A stretch of 64,000 nucleotides of DNA from Geodermatophilaceae bacterium NBWT11. GTDB taxonomy: Bacteria; Actinomycetota; Actinomycetes; Mycobacteriales; Geodermatophilaceae. Below the pieces are notes generated by a model. It did no database searches and was not told the origin of the DNA. It saw nothing but the letters and a program-made list of their open reading frames with translations. The translations under genes and the position numbers were made by a program. Shown here piece by piece: positions 8,808-17,662 of this stretch; within the stretch, counting starts at the first letter, position 1, and the number at the start of each line of letters is the position of its first letter. The stretch covers positions 1,488,001 to 1,552,000 of the forward strand of contig CP043652.1 in NCBI GenBank assembly GCA_014218215.1, written 5' to 3'.

Positions 8808-10565
8808 TCAGCGGCGGGCGTCGACCGGCTCGTGCCGCCCGCCCTGGTCCAGCTCGGTGCCGGTGAAGACGGTGACCCGCACCGGCTCCTCGGGGGCGTC
8901 CGGACCGGCCACGGCGTGCCGGCCGGCCAGCTGGTCGTCCACCGCGGCCGTGCTGTCGGCCGGGGTCGCGCCGGCCTGCTCGCCGGCCACCCGCTCGTCG
9001 CCGCTCTCGGTGCGCAGGGCCACCTCGTGGATGAAGACCACGGCCGCCACCGTGATCACCGACAGGAGCGCGGCGATCAGGAAGATCCGGCCGGTGGCGT
9101 CGCCGTAGGAGACCCGGATGAGGTCCTGGATCTCGGGCGGGGCGGTGGTCAGCGTCGCGAGGCCGATGTCGCCGGACCCCGCCTGGCCGGCCGCGCCGGC
9201 CGGGAGGCCGTCGGTGATCAGGCTGGCGACCCGGGCGCTGAGCACCGCACCCAGCACCGAGACGCCGATCGTGCCGCCGAGGCTGCGGAAGAACGCGACC
9301 GCGGAGCTGGCCGCCCCGAGGTCGGTGGCCGCCACGGTGTTCTGCACGGCCAGCACCAGGTTCTGCATCGTCATGCCGATGCCCAGGCCGAGGACGGCGA
9401 GGAAGACGCCGAGCACGACCATGTTCGTGGTGTGGTCGATGGTGGCGAGCAGGCCGAAGCCGGTGGCCACCAGGACCGAGCCGCTGACCAGGTAGGCCTT
9501 CCACTTCCCGTAGCGGGAGATCAGGATCCCGGACGCGGTGGAGGAGACCAGCAGGCCGCCGACCATCGGGATGGTGAGCAGGCCGGCCGCCGTCGGCGAG
9601 TAGCCGCGGGAGATCTGCAGGTACTGGCCGAGGAAGACCGTCGAGCCGAAGAGCGCGACACCGACGGCGACGCTGGCGATGATCGCCAGGCTGGTCGTGC
9701 GGTCCCTGAACAGCCGCAGCGGGACGATGGGCTCCTTGGCCCGCATCTCGGTGACGATGAACGCGGCCACGGCGAGCAGGCCGCCACCGACCATCAGCAG
9801 CGTCTCGACCGACATCCAGGCGAACGTGTCGCCGGCCAGGGTGACCCAGATGAGCAGCGAGGAGACACCCGCGGTGAGGAAGGCCGCACCCAGGTAGTCG
9901 ATCGACACGTCGCGCTTGATCGTGGGCAGGTGCAGCGTGCGCTGCAGCAGCACCAGGGCCACGACGGCGAAGGGGACGCCGACGAAGAAGCACCAGCGCC
10001 AGCCCAACCAGCTCGTGTCGACCAGCAGGCCACCGATGAGCGGGCCGCCGACGGTCGCCACGGCCATCACGCCACCCAGCAGGCCGGAGTACCGACCACG
10101 CTCCCGGGGGCTGATCATGGCCGCCATCGCGATCTGCACCAGCGCCTGCAGGCCACCCAGGCCCAGGCCCTGCAGCACCCGCCAGCCGATCAGCGTGGGC
10201 ACCGACTGGGCGAGCCCGGCCAGCATCGAGCCGACCACGAAGACCACGATCGCGATCTGGATGAGCAGCTTCTTGCTCATCAGGTCGGCGAGCTTGCCCC
10301 AGATCGGGGTGGACGCGGTGCTGGCCAGCAGGGTGGCGGTGACCACCCAGGTGTACTGGCTCTGACTGCCGCGCAGGTCGGTGATGATCGTGGGCAGGGC
10401 GTTCGAGACCACGGTCGAGGACAGGAACGCCACGAAGAGCGCGAGCAGCAGCCCGGACAGCGCCTCGAGGATCTGCCGGTGGGTCATCCGGCCCTGCTGT
10501 TCGACCGGGGCGGTGGCCGCCGGTGCTGACCGGGCGTCGGACCGCTCGGTGGTGGTGCTGGCCAT
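8808..10565 (-). CDS. DHA2-family MFS multidrug exporter
   Basis: 585 residues with about 14 membrane segments, the DHA2/EmrB topology. Motif A-like GKLADLMSKK lies in the loop after helix 2, and SALPTII-type, WRWCFFVGVPFAV and GRYSGLLGGVMAVATVGGPLIGG segments match QacA/EmrB-type drug:H+ antiporters. The first 27 residues and the last 60 are hydrophilic and acidic. The ATG at 10565 has AGGAGA about 7 bases upstream. It lies 65 bases downstream of a MarR gene on the same strand, the usual arrangement for a repressor and its exporter. Substrate unknown. Confidence 0.9.
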   Translation of the reverse strand: MASTTTERSDARSAPAATAPVEQQGRMTHRQILEALSGLLLALFVAFLSSTVVSNALPTIITDLRGSQSQYTWVVTATLLASTASTPIWGKLADLMSKKLLIQIAIVVFVVGSMLAGLAQSVPTLIGWRVLQGLGLGGLQALVQIAMAAMISPRERGRYSGLLGGVMAVATVGGPLIGGLLVDTSWLGWRWCFFVGVPFAVVALVLLQRTLHLPTIKRDVSIDYLGAAFLTAGVSSLLIWVTLAGDTFAWMSVETLLMVGGGLLAVAAFIVTEMRAKEPIVPLRLFRDRTTSLAIIASVAVGVALFGSTVFLGQYLQISRGYSPTAAGLLTIPMVGGLLVSSTASGILISRYGKWKAYLVSGSVLVATGFGLLATIDHTTNMVVLGVFLAVLGLGIGMTMQNLVLAVQNTVAATDLGAASSAVAFFRSLGGTIGVSVLGAVLSARVASLITDGLPAGAAGQAGSGDIGLATLTTAPPEIQDLIRVSYGDATGRIFLIAALLSVITVAAVVFIHEVALRTESGDERVAGEQAGATPADSTAAVDDQLAGRHAVAGPDAPEEPVRVTVFTGTELDQGGRHEPVDARR

Positions 10566-10630
10566 GCTGGTTCTCCTGGTGCGCTTCGGTGTCGCGGTGG
10601 GGCGGGCTGCGGGCCGGGTGGTGGGCCCGG

Positions 10631-11107
10631 TCAGCCGGGGACGGGGTGCAGGGCGCGGTCGACGCCAGCGGCGGCCAGGTCGGCGCTGAGCCGTTCGATG
10701 AGCCGGCCCAGCAGCTCGGCCTCGTCGTCGGTCCAGTCGGCCAGGGCGGCCACGGCCCACTCGCTGCGGACCTGGCGGGTGTGGGCGAGCACGGCGCGGC
10801 CGGCCTCGGACAGCCCGAGCAGGCTGGCGCGGCCGTCCTGCGGGTCGGGACGGCGGGTGATCAGGCCCGAGCGCTCGAGGACGGCGACCTGACGGCTGGC
10901 CACCGAGCCGTCGACCCCGAGCTGGAGGGCCAGGGCACTCAGGCGCTGCTCGCCACCGGACTCCAGCGGCACGAGCACGGCCCATCCGTAGGAGGGCAGG
11001 TCGCCGTAGAGCTCGTGCGCGGCGCGGTGGGAGAGCTGGCGGCCGACCCGGAGCAGCTGACCGATGCCGACGGTGAGCCGGTCGGTGGTGTCACGGGTGA
11101 TCCGCAC
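10631..11107 (-). CDS. MarR-family repressor upstream of the exporter
   Basis: 158 residues with a winged helix: ALALQLGVDGSVASRQVAVLERSGLI and the wing RRPDPQDGRASLLGLSEAGR. It is cotranscribed with the DHA2 exporter. The GTG start has AGGAGG about 6 bases upstream, and that ribosome binding site lies inside one arm of a large inverted repeat at 11114-11169, which suggests autoregulation. The inducer is likely an exported drug-like compound, by analogy with MarR-EmrB pairs. Confidence 0.88.
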   Translation of the reverse strand: MRITRDTTDRLTVGIGQLLRVGRQLSHRAAHELYGDLPSYGWAVLVPLESGGEQRLSALALQLGVDGSVASRQVAVLERSGLITRRPDPQDGRASLLGLSEAGRAVLAHTRQVRSEWAVAALADWTDDEAELLGRLIERLSADLAAAGVDRALHPVPG

Positions 11108-11113
11108 GGTCGC

Positions 11114-11169
11114 CTCCTGTTGTAGACCTCAACCATCCTCGGTCAGATGGTTGCTGTCTGCAACAGGAG
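11114..11169. promoter_or_regulatory. Long composite inverted repeat upstream of marR-exporter operon
   Basis: Arms of 24 bases match at 21 positions around an 8-base centre. The outer block CTCCTGTTGTAGAC pairs with GTCTGCAACAGGAG, and the inner block CAACCATC pairs with GATGGTTG. The left arm overlaps the ribosome binding site of the MarR gene. It looks like a double MarR operator. Confidence 0.7.
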
Positions 11170-11180
11170 TGCGCTGTGAA

Positions 11181-11198
11181 CCCGCCCACCCGGGCGGG
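11181..11198 (-). terminator. Short hairpin after the second marR gene
   Basis: CCCGCCC and GGGCGGG form a 7-bp stem with a 4-base loop, 16 bases beyond the stop codon at 11214. Confidence 0.45.
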
Positions 11199-11213
11199 GA
11201 TGGACCCGGGAGG

Positions 11214-11753
11214 TCAGTCCTGGGCGGCGCGGACCTGGGCCTCGCGGGCCTCGCCCAGCCGGTTCAGCCGGCCCAGCAGCTCGGCCAGGGTGGAGACGTC
11301 GCGGGTCGGCCACTCCTGCAGGTCGGCCTCCCAGCGGGCGCGCCGGGCGTCCCGGATCTCGGAGAGCCGGCGGTGCCCCTCGACCGACGTGCTCAGCACC
11401 TGGGCGCGCCCGTCGTCGGGGTCGGCGGCCCGGTCGACCAGGCCGGCGTCGACCAGGGAGGCGACCTGCCGGCTGACGGTGCTCTTGTCCAGGCCGAGGC
11501 GGGCGACGACGTCACTGGCCCGCAGCGGGCCGGCGTCGTCGAGCAGCACGAGCAGCCCGTAGGCCGCGCCGTCGAGCCCGCTGGCGAGCTCCCCGGCCAG
11601 GCGGCCCTGGATCGCCCGGGCCCGGCGCAGCAGCAGGGCCACCTCGCGTTCGAGCTTCACGTGGGCCCCGTGCGCGTCCAGGTCGTCCCCGGGACGGGCG
11701 TCGAGGGCCCCGTCCTGGGTGGCCGGGGACGAGAGCTGCTCGGTCACGGTCAT
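11214..11753 (-). CDS. Second MarR-family regulator
   Basis: 179 residues. The recognition segment is ASDVVARLGLDKSTVSRQVASLVDAGLV and the wing RAADPDDGRAQVLSTSVEG. The ATG at 11753 is chosen because GGAGG lies 5 bases upstream; an in-frame upstream ATG at 11813 would overlap hspR tightly and has no such site. It lies between hspR and the MarR-exporter operon on the same strand. It resembles the neighbouring MarR protein in architecture, so the two may be paralogs acting on the inverted repeat between them. Target unknown. Confidence 0.8.
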   Translation of the reverse strand: MTVTEQLSSPATQDGALDARPGDDLDAHGAHVKLEREVALLLRRARAIQGRLAGELASGLDGAAYGLLVLLDDAGPLRASDVVARLGLDKSTVSRQVASLVDAGLVDRAADPDDGRAQVLSTSVEGHRRLSEIRDARRARWEADLQEWPTRDVSTLAELLGRLNRLGEAREAQVRAAQD

Positions 11754-11809
11754 GTCGTCCTCCACGTACACGCCCTCCGATCCGTTCCCGGCCGGCCGCT
11801 CGGGCCCGG

Positions 11810-12241
11810 TCACCGGCTGCCCCGCGGGCCGCGCGGCCGCCAGACCACGAGCGCCGTCCCGGGGTCGGGGTGACCCAGGTCGGGCCGGAAGCCGGAGCGG
11901 ACCGCGGACTCCGCCGCCATCGCCCGGCGCTGGGCACCGTCGAGCTCGGCGAGCAGCTCGTGCACCCGCAGCTGCAGGGCCTCCACCTGGGACTCCAGCT
12001 CGATGATCCGCTTGATGCCGGCCAGGTTGACGCCGTCCTCCTGGCTCAACCGCTGGACCTCGCGCAGCAGGGCGACGTCGCGCGGGCTGTACCGGCGGCC
12101 GCCCCCGGGGGTGCGGCCGGGCCGGACCAGCCCGAGGCGGTCGTACTGGCGCAGGGTCTGGGCGTGCATGCCGGCGAGCTCCGCCGCGACGGAGATCACG
12201 AAGACCGGGGCGTCCTCGGCGACCGGGCGCGGGTCGCTCAC
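11810..12241 (-). CDS. hspR: HspR heat-shock repressor
   Basis: 143-residue MerR-family protein. The N-terminal part has VFVISVAAELAGMHAQTLRQYDRLGLV followed by the wing GGGRRYSPRDVALLREVQRL. A coiled coil covers about 80-110 (ELESQVEALQLRVHELLAEL), and the C-terminus ends TALVVWRPR, typical of actinobacterial HspR. HspR represses dnaK and clpB by binding HAIR sites with DnaK as co-repressor. The last gene of the dnaK-grpE-dnaJ-hspR operon, 13 bases after dnaJ. The GTG at 12241 is preferred over 12271 because it follows the dnaJ stop. HAIR-like repeats are present upstream of dnaK and clpB in this window. Confidence 0.93.
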   Translation of the reverse strand: MSDPRPVAEDAPVFVISVAAELAGMHAQTLRQYDRLGLVRPGRTPGGGRRYSPRDVALLREVQRLSQEDGVNLAGIKRIIELESQVEALQLRVHELLAELDGAQRRAMAAESAVRSGFRPDLGHPDPGTALVVWRPRGPRGSR

Positions 12242-12254
12242 CGGACCCACCCGC

Positions 12255-13487
12255 TCACGACCCGCTCCCACCCCGGACCGCCGCGGTCACGTGCGGGCGG
12301 GGGTCCTCGTGGAGCTCGGTGGCCAGGGCCTCGACGGCCTCCCGGGCCGCCGGGCTGAGCGTGTCGGGCACGGTGACGACGACGGTGACCAGCAGGTCAC
12401 CGGCCACCCCCTTGGTCTGCACGCCGCGACCGCGCACCCGGAAGGTGCGGCCGCTCGCGGTGCCCGGGGGGACCCGCAGCGACACGTTGGTGTCCAGGGT
12501 CGGCACGGTGAGGGTGGTGCCGAGCGTCGCCTCGGCGAAGGTGACCGGCACCTCGAGGGTGAGGTCGTTGCCCTTGCGCCCGAAGAGGTCGCTTCCGCTG
12601 ACGTGCACGACGACGAACAGGTCACCGGCCGGGCCGCCACGGCGGCCGGGGGCGCCCTTGCCGGCCAGCCGGATGCGCTGGCCGTCCTTCACCCCGGCGG
12701 GGATCCGGACGGTGATGGTGCGGGTCTGGTCGGTGATCCCGCTGCCCTTGCAGGTGCTGCACGGGTCGTCGACGACCGAGCCGCTGCCCCGGCACTGCCG
12801 GCAGGGCTCGGAGAAGGCGAACGCGCCCTGGCTGCGGCTGGTGACACCGGCCCCGTGGCACACCGGGCAGGCGTGCGGGCTGGTGCCGGGCTTGGCGCCG
12901 GAACCGTGACAGGTCGGACAGGAGCCCGGGCTCTGCATCCGCAGCGGGACGGTCACCCCGAGCACGGCCTCGTCGAAGGCCAGCGTCGCCTCGGTCTCCA
13001 CGTCCTGCCCGCGCGCGGGTCCGGACGCGGCCTGCTGCCGGCTGCGGGTGCCACCGGGGGCCCCGCCCCCGCCGAACAGCCCGCCGAAGATGTCGCCGAG
13101 CCCACCGGCCCCGCCGGCGTTCCCACGGGAGCCGCCGGCCTGACCGAACAGGTCACCGAGGTCGAAGGCCTGACCGCCCTGGCCGGCCCCGGGGAACCCG
13201 GAGCCGGAGAAGCCGCCGCCGGAGCCGCCCCCGGCGCGGAAGCCGCCGGAGCCGAACAACCGGCGTGCCTCGTCGTACTCGCTGCGGCGGGTGGGGTCCG
13301 AGAGCACGTCGTAGGCCTCGGAGACCTCCTTGAACCGGGCCTCGGCGGCGTCGTTGCCCGGGTTCTTGTCCGGGTGGAGGTCGCGGGCCAGCGCCCGGTA
13401 GGCCTTCTTGATCGCGGCCGGATCGGCGTCCTTGGCGACGCCCAGCGCGGCGTAGTAGTCCTTCTCGATGAAGTCCCGGGTGCTCAT
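12255..13487 (-). CDS. dnaJ: DnaJ co-chaperone
   Basis: 410 residues. The J domain at 1-75 has the HPD motif at 38-40. A Gly/Phe-rich linker covers about 78-150. The zinc domain has four CxxCxGxG repeats ([32 protein letters not shown]). Two C-terminal substrate-binding domains follow. It stimulates DnaK ATPase and delivers clients. The ATG at 13487 has AGGAGG about 10 bases upstream. It is third in the dnaK operon, separated from grpE by 118 bases that contain two strong hairpins, unlike the tight spacing elsewhere in the operon. Its N-terminus fits the DnaJ1 type linked to dnaK in actinobacteria. Confidence 0.95.
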   Translation of the reverse strand: MSTRDFIEKDYYAALGVAKDADPAAIKKAYRALARDLHPDKNPGNDAAEARFKEVSEAYDVLSDPTRRSEYDEARRLFGSGGFRAGGGSGGGFSGSGFPGAGQGGQAFDLGDLFGQAGGSRGNAGGAGGLGDIFGGLFGGGGAPGGTRSRQQAASGPARGQDVETEATLAFDEAVLGVTVPLRMQSPGSCPTCHGSGAKPGTSPHACPVCHGAGVTSRSQGAFAFSEPCRQCRGSGSVVDDPCSTCKGSGITDQTRTITVRIPAGVKDGQRIRLAGKGAPGRRGGPAGDLFVVVHVSGSDLFGRKGNDLTLEVPVTFAEATLGTTLTVPTLDTNVSLRVPPGTASGRTFRVRGRGVQTKGVAGDLLVTVVVTVPDTLSPAAREAVEALATELHEDPRPHVTAAVRGGSGS

Positions 13488-13540
13488 CGGGCGCCCCCCT
13501 CCTGCTCGGTCTGCCCGCGCGCGGCGGGCGGTGTCTGGTG

Positions 13541-13558
13541 CCGGTGCGTCTGCACCGG
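13541..13558 (-). other. Small intercistronic hairpin grpE-dnaJ
   Basis: CCGGTGC and GCACCGG form a perfect 7-bp stem with a 4-base loop, directly downstream of the larger hairpin in the same intercistronic gap. Confidence 0.5.
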
Positions 13559-13560
13559 TG

Positions 13561-13595
13561 GGTGTCCGGGACGGCGCGAGGCCGTCCCGGACACC
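13561..13595 (-). other. Large intercistronic hairpin grpE-dnaJ
   Basis: GGTGTCCGGGACGGC and GCCGTCCCGGACACC form a perfect 15-bp stem with a 5-base loop, 10 bases after the grpE stop. It could attenuate transcription into dnaJ-hspR or act as an mRNA processing and stability element. Confidence 0.7.
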
Positions 13596-13605
13596 GGGGC
13601 CGGGC

Positions 13606-14309
13606 TCAGCCGGTGGGCTGCTCGCCCTGCTCCGGCTCGGCCGTCGGGGCCGCTGCGGCGGGGCTCTCGGGGTCGGAGACCCCGACCATCGCCGTGCGCA
13701 GCACCCGCTCACCGCGCCGGAAGCCCGGGCGCAGCACCGTGGTCGCGGTGGGGACCGCGACGTCGGGGGAGGTGTCGTGCAGGACCGCCTCGTGCAGGGC
13801 CGGGTCGAACGGGTCGCCCGGGGTGCCGAAGGTGGTCACCCCGAGCCCGTCGAGGAGGCCGAGGACCCGGTCGGCCACGACCTTGAAGGCGCCGGTGAGG
13901 TCGCCGTGCTCGCGGGCCCGCTCGATGTCGTCGACGACCGGGATCAGCTGGCCGGCGAACCGCTCGGCCGCCTGGTCGACGACCACGACCCGGTCGCGGT
14001 CGACCCGCCGCCGGTAGTTCGCGTACTCCGCGCTGACGCGCTGCAGGTCCTCGGTCCGCTCGGCCAGCTGCCGGGCGGTCTCGTCCTGCGGCTCCTCGGT
14101 GGACGGGAGGTCGGTGACCTCGCCGCTCACCGCCTCGCCGGTGGTGGCATCGGGCTGGTCGACCTCGGGGGTCGATCCGGTCTGCTCGCTCATCTGCTCC
14201 CCTGGGGTGGCCGGTGGTGCCTGCCCTGCTGGTGACCCGGCGACGGGTCCGGGGGTGCCGGCCGACGCGTCCTGCTCGGACGCGTCGACCGGCACCCCGG
14301 CCTGGTCGG

Positions 14310-14313
<4 letters not shown>
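13606..14313 (-). CDS. grpE: GrpE nucleotide-exchange factor
   Basis: 235 residues. An acidic disordered N-terminus of about 80 residues precedes a coiled coil ([27 protein letters not shown]). The C-terminal beta domain has [25 protein letters not shown] and [22 protein letters not shown]. It releases ADP from DnaK. The GTG at 14313 overlaps the dnaK stop as GTGA, supporting coupling. An internal ATG at 14193 with GGGGAG upstream would give a 195-residue form and cannot be excluded. Confidence 0.92.
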
Positions 14314-16184
<1,871 letters not shown>

Positions 16185-16272
16185 GGGTGTCTTGGCCCTT
16201 CTCGTGCGGTGTCAGGTGTGGTGCGGGTCCGGTGGGTGTCACGTGCCCGGGCCGGCGGTGTCGTACACACGC

Positions 16273-16293
16273 CTTGCGCCGAGGCCGCTCAAC
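16273..16293 (-). promoter_or_regulatory. HspR operator (HAIR-like) of the dnaK operon
   Basis: Read on the gene strand: GTTGAGC-N7-GCGCAAG, matching 9 of 14 arm bases of the HAIR consensus with the exact 7-base spacer. It lies about 90 bases upstream of dnaK. Confidence 0.7.
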
Positions 16294-16342
16294 TTTCCTG
16301 CCCACCCTAACGGCAGACCCCCGTGCGGTGTTCCCGGGGAGG

Positions 16343-17518
16343 TCAGCGGGCCGGTGAGGGGTCGGACAGGTCGTCCGCGCCGGCCCGGGGCACCGGGAGG
16401 CGGCTCACCACGGCGTCCCGCCCGTTCTCCTTGGCCACGTAGAGCAGCCGGTCGGCGCGCAGCACGACCGCCTCGACCGAGTCGGCGTCGGTGACCACGC
16501 TGACCCCGAAGCTGGCCGTCATCGACAGCCCGCCCGGGAAGGCGTGGGCGGCGATGTCCGCGCGCAGCCGCTCGGCGATCGCCGACCCCGCGGCGAGGTC
16601 GGCCCGCGGGACCAGGACCAGGAACTCCTCCCCGCCCCACCGACCGACGACGGCGTCGGGCCGCAGCGCGGCGGCGGCGACCACGGCGACCTCCTGGAGC
16701 ACCAGGTCCCCGACGTCGTGGCCGTACCGGTCGTTGACCGCCTTGAACCTGTCGAGGTCGAACAGCACCACCACGGTCGGTCCGTCGTCGCGGCGGCCGT
16801 GCACCGCCAGCTGCAGCCGGTCGACCAGGCTGCGTCGGTTGGGCAGGCCGGTGAGCACGTCGGTGTCGGCGAGCTCGCGCAGTCGGGCCGCCTCGGCCCG
16901 GGTGACGGCGAGGGCCTCCTTGCTGCGGGCCATGAGGAAGGCCAGCATCGACAGCACCACCACGTAGCCCAGCGCGCCGACGAACTCCGCGGCGAGGTCG
17001 CGCGAGCTCTGCGACGGGAGGAACCGGACCAGTCCGATCACCAGGGCCGCGACCGGTCCGATCAGCGAGGCCGGCAGCGCCCAGCGGGTGTCGAACCACA
17101 GGTAGGCCAGCAGGATGAGCAGGCACAGGTTGGCGAAGACCCCCGGGTAGAGGGAGGCGTAGGCCGCGTCGTCGTCGGCGATCGTGCCCAGCTGGACGGC
17201 CATCGTGGTCAGCCAGACCACCGCGACGGTCAGGTAGCCGCCCAGCTCGACGTAGCGGATGCGCGCGGGGCGGAAGAGCAGGACCGCCACGGCGGAGAGC
17301 AGGAAGACCGCCAGCAGCGGGAAGCTGAACCGGGTCTCGACGGTCGTGCCCGCCCCGGTGCCCACCTGCCAGGCGCACCCGACCAGACCCACGACCGCGA
17401 TGGCCAGGTAGACCCGGCGACGCACCTCTCCCTGCACGGTCACCCACCCCTGGCCGGCCGCGGTCGCTGGGGCCAGCGACTCCGACGGCGGCGACAGGCT
17501 GACACGCGGGTCCGACAC
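16343..17518 (-). CDS. Membrane-bound diguanylate cyclase (GGDEF)
   Basis: 391 residues. Five to six membrane segments lie between about 35 and 200. A short coiled coil (ALAVTRAEAARLRELADTD) leads into a GGDEF domain at about 215-385. The active site is intact: RWGGEEFLVL near 292-301, with NRRSLVDRL and DLDRFKAVNDRYGHDVGD for substrate and metal binding. It should make c-di-GMP from two GTP. The inhibitory I-site RxxD is degraded to RPDA, so product inhibition may be weak. No EAL domain is present. The GTG at 17518 has no clear ribosome binding site; an internal GTG about 26 codons in is an alternative. Divergent from the EtfD-like gene. Confidence 0.88.
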   Translation of the reverse strand: MSDPRVSLSPPSESLAPATAAGQGWVTVQGEVRRRVYLAIAVVGLVGCAWQVGTGAGTTVETRFSFPLLAVFLLSAVAVLLFRPARIRYVELGGYLTVAVVWLTTMAVQLGTIADDDAAYASLYPGVFANLCLLILLAYLWFDTRWALPASLIGPVAALVIGLVRFLPSQSSRDLAAEFVGALGYVVVLSMLAFLMARSKEALAVTRAEAARLRELADTDVLTGLPNRRSLVDRLQLAVHGRRDDGPTVVVLFDLDRFKAVNDRYGHDVGDLVLQEVAVVAAAALRPDAVVGRWGGEEFLVLVPRADLAAGSAIAERLRADIAAHAFPGGLSMTASFGVSVVTDADSVEAVVLRADRLLYVAKENGRDAVVSRLPVPRAGADDLSDPSPAR

Positions 17519-17575
17519 CCGGCAACGTCCCCGACCCCCGGGCGGGGGTGCCGGGCGGTCAACGCCGGTGTGGAC

Positions 17576-17587
17576 TACTGGCCAGTA
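17576..17587. promoter_or_regulatory. Perfect palindrome upstream of the EtfD-like gene
   Basis: TACTGGCCAGTA is a 12-bp perfect palindrome about 20 bases upstream of the -10-like TATCGT at 17609-17614. A regulator site for the EtfD-like gene or the divergent GGDEF gene is likely. Confidence 0.5.
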
Positions 17588-17662
17588 CGGACCGTCGGTG
17601 CCCTCGGCTATCGTGCGACGGGAGTCACCGTGGTCGCTCGACGCACGGGGAGAGGGATTCTC

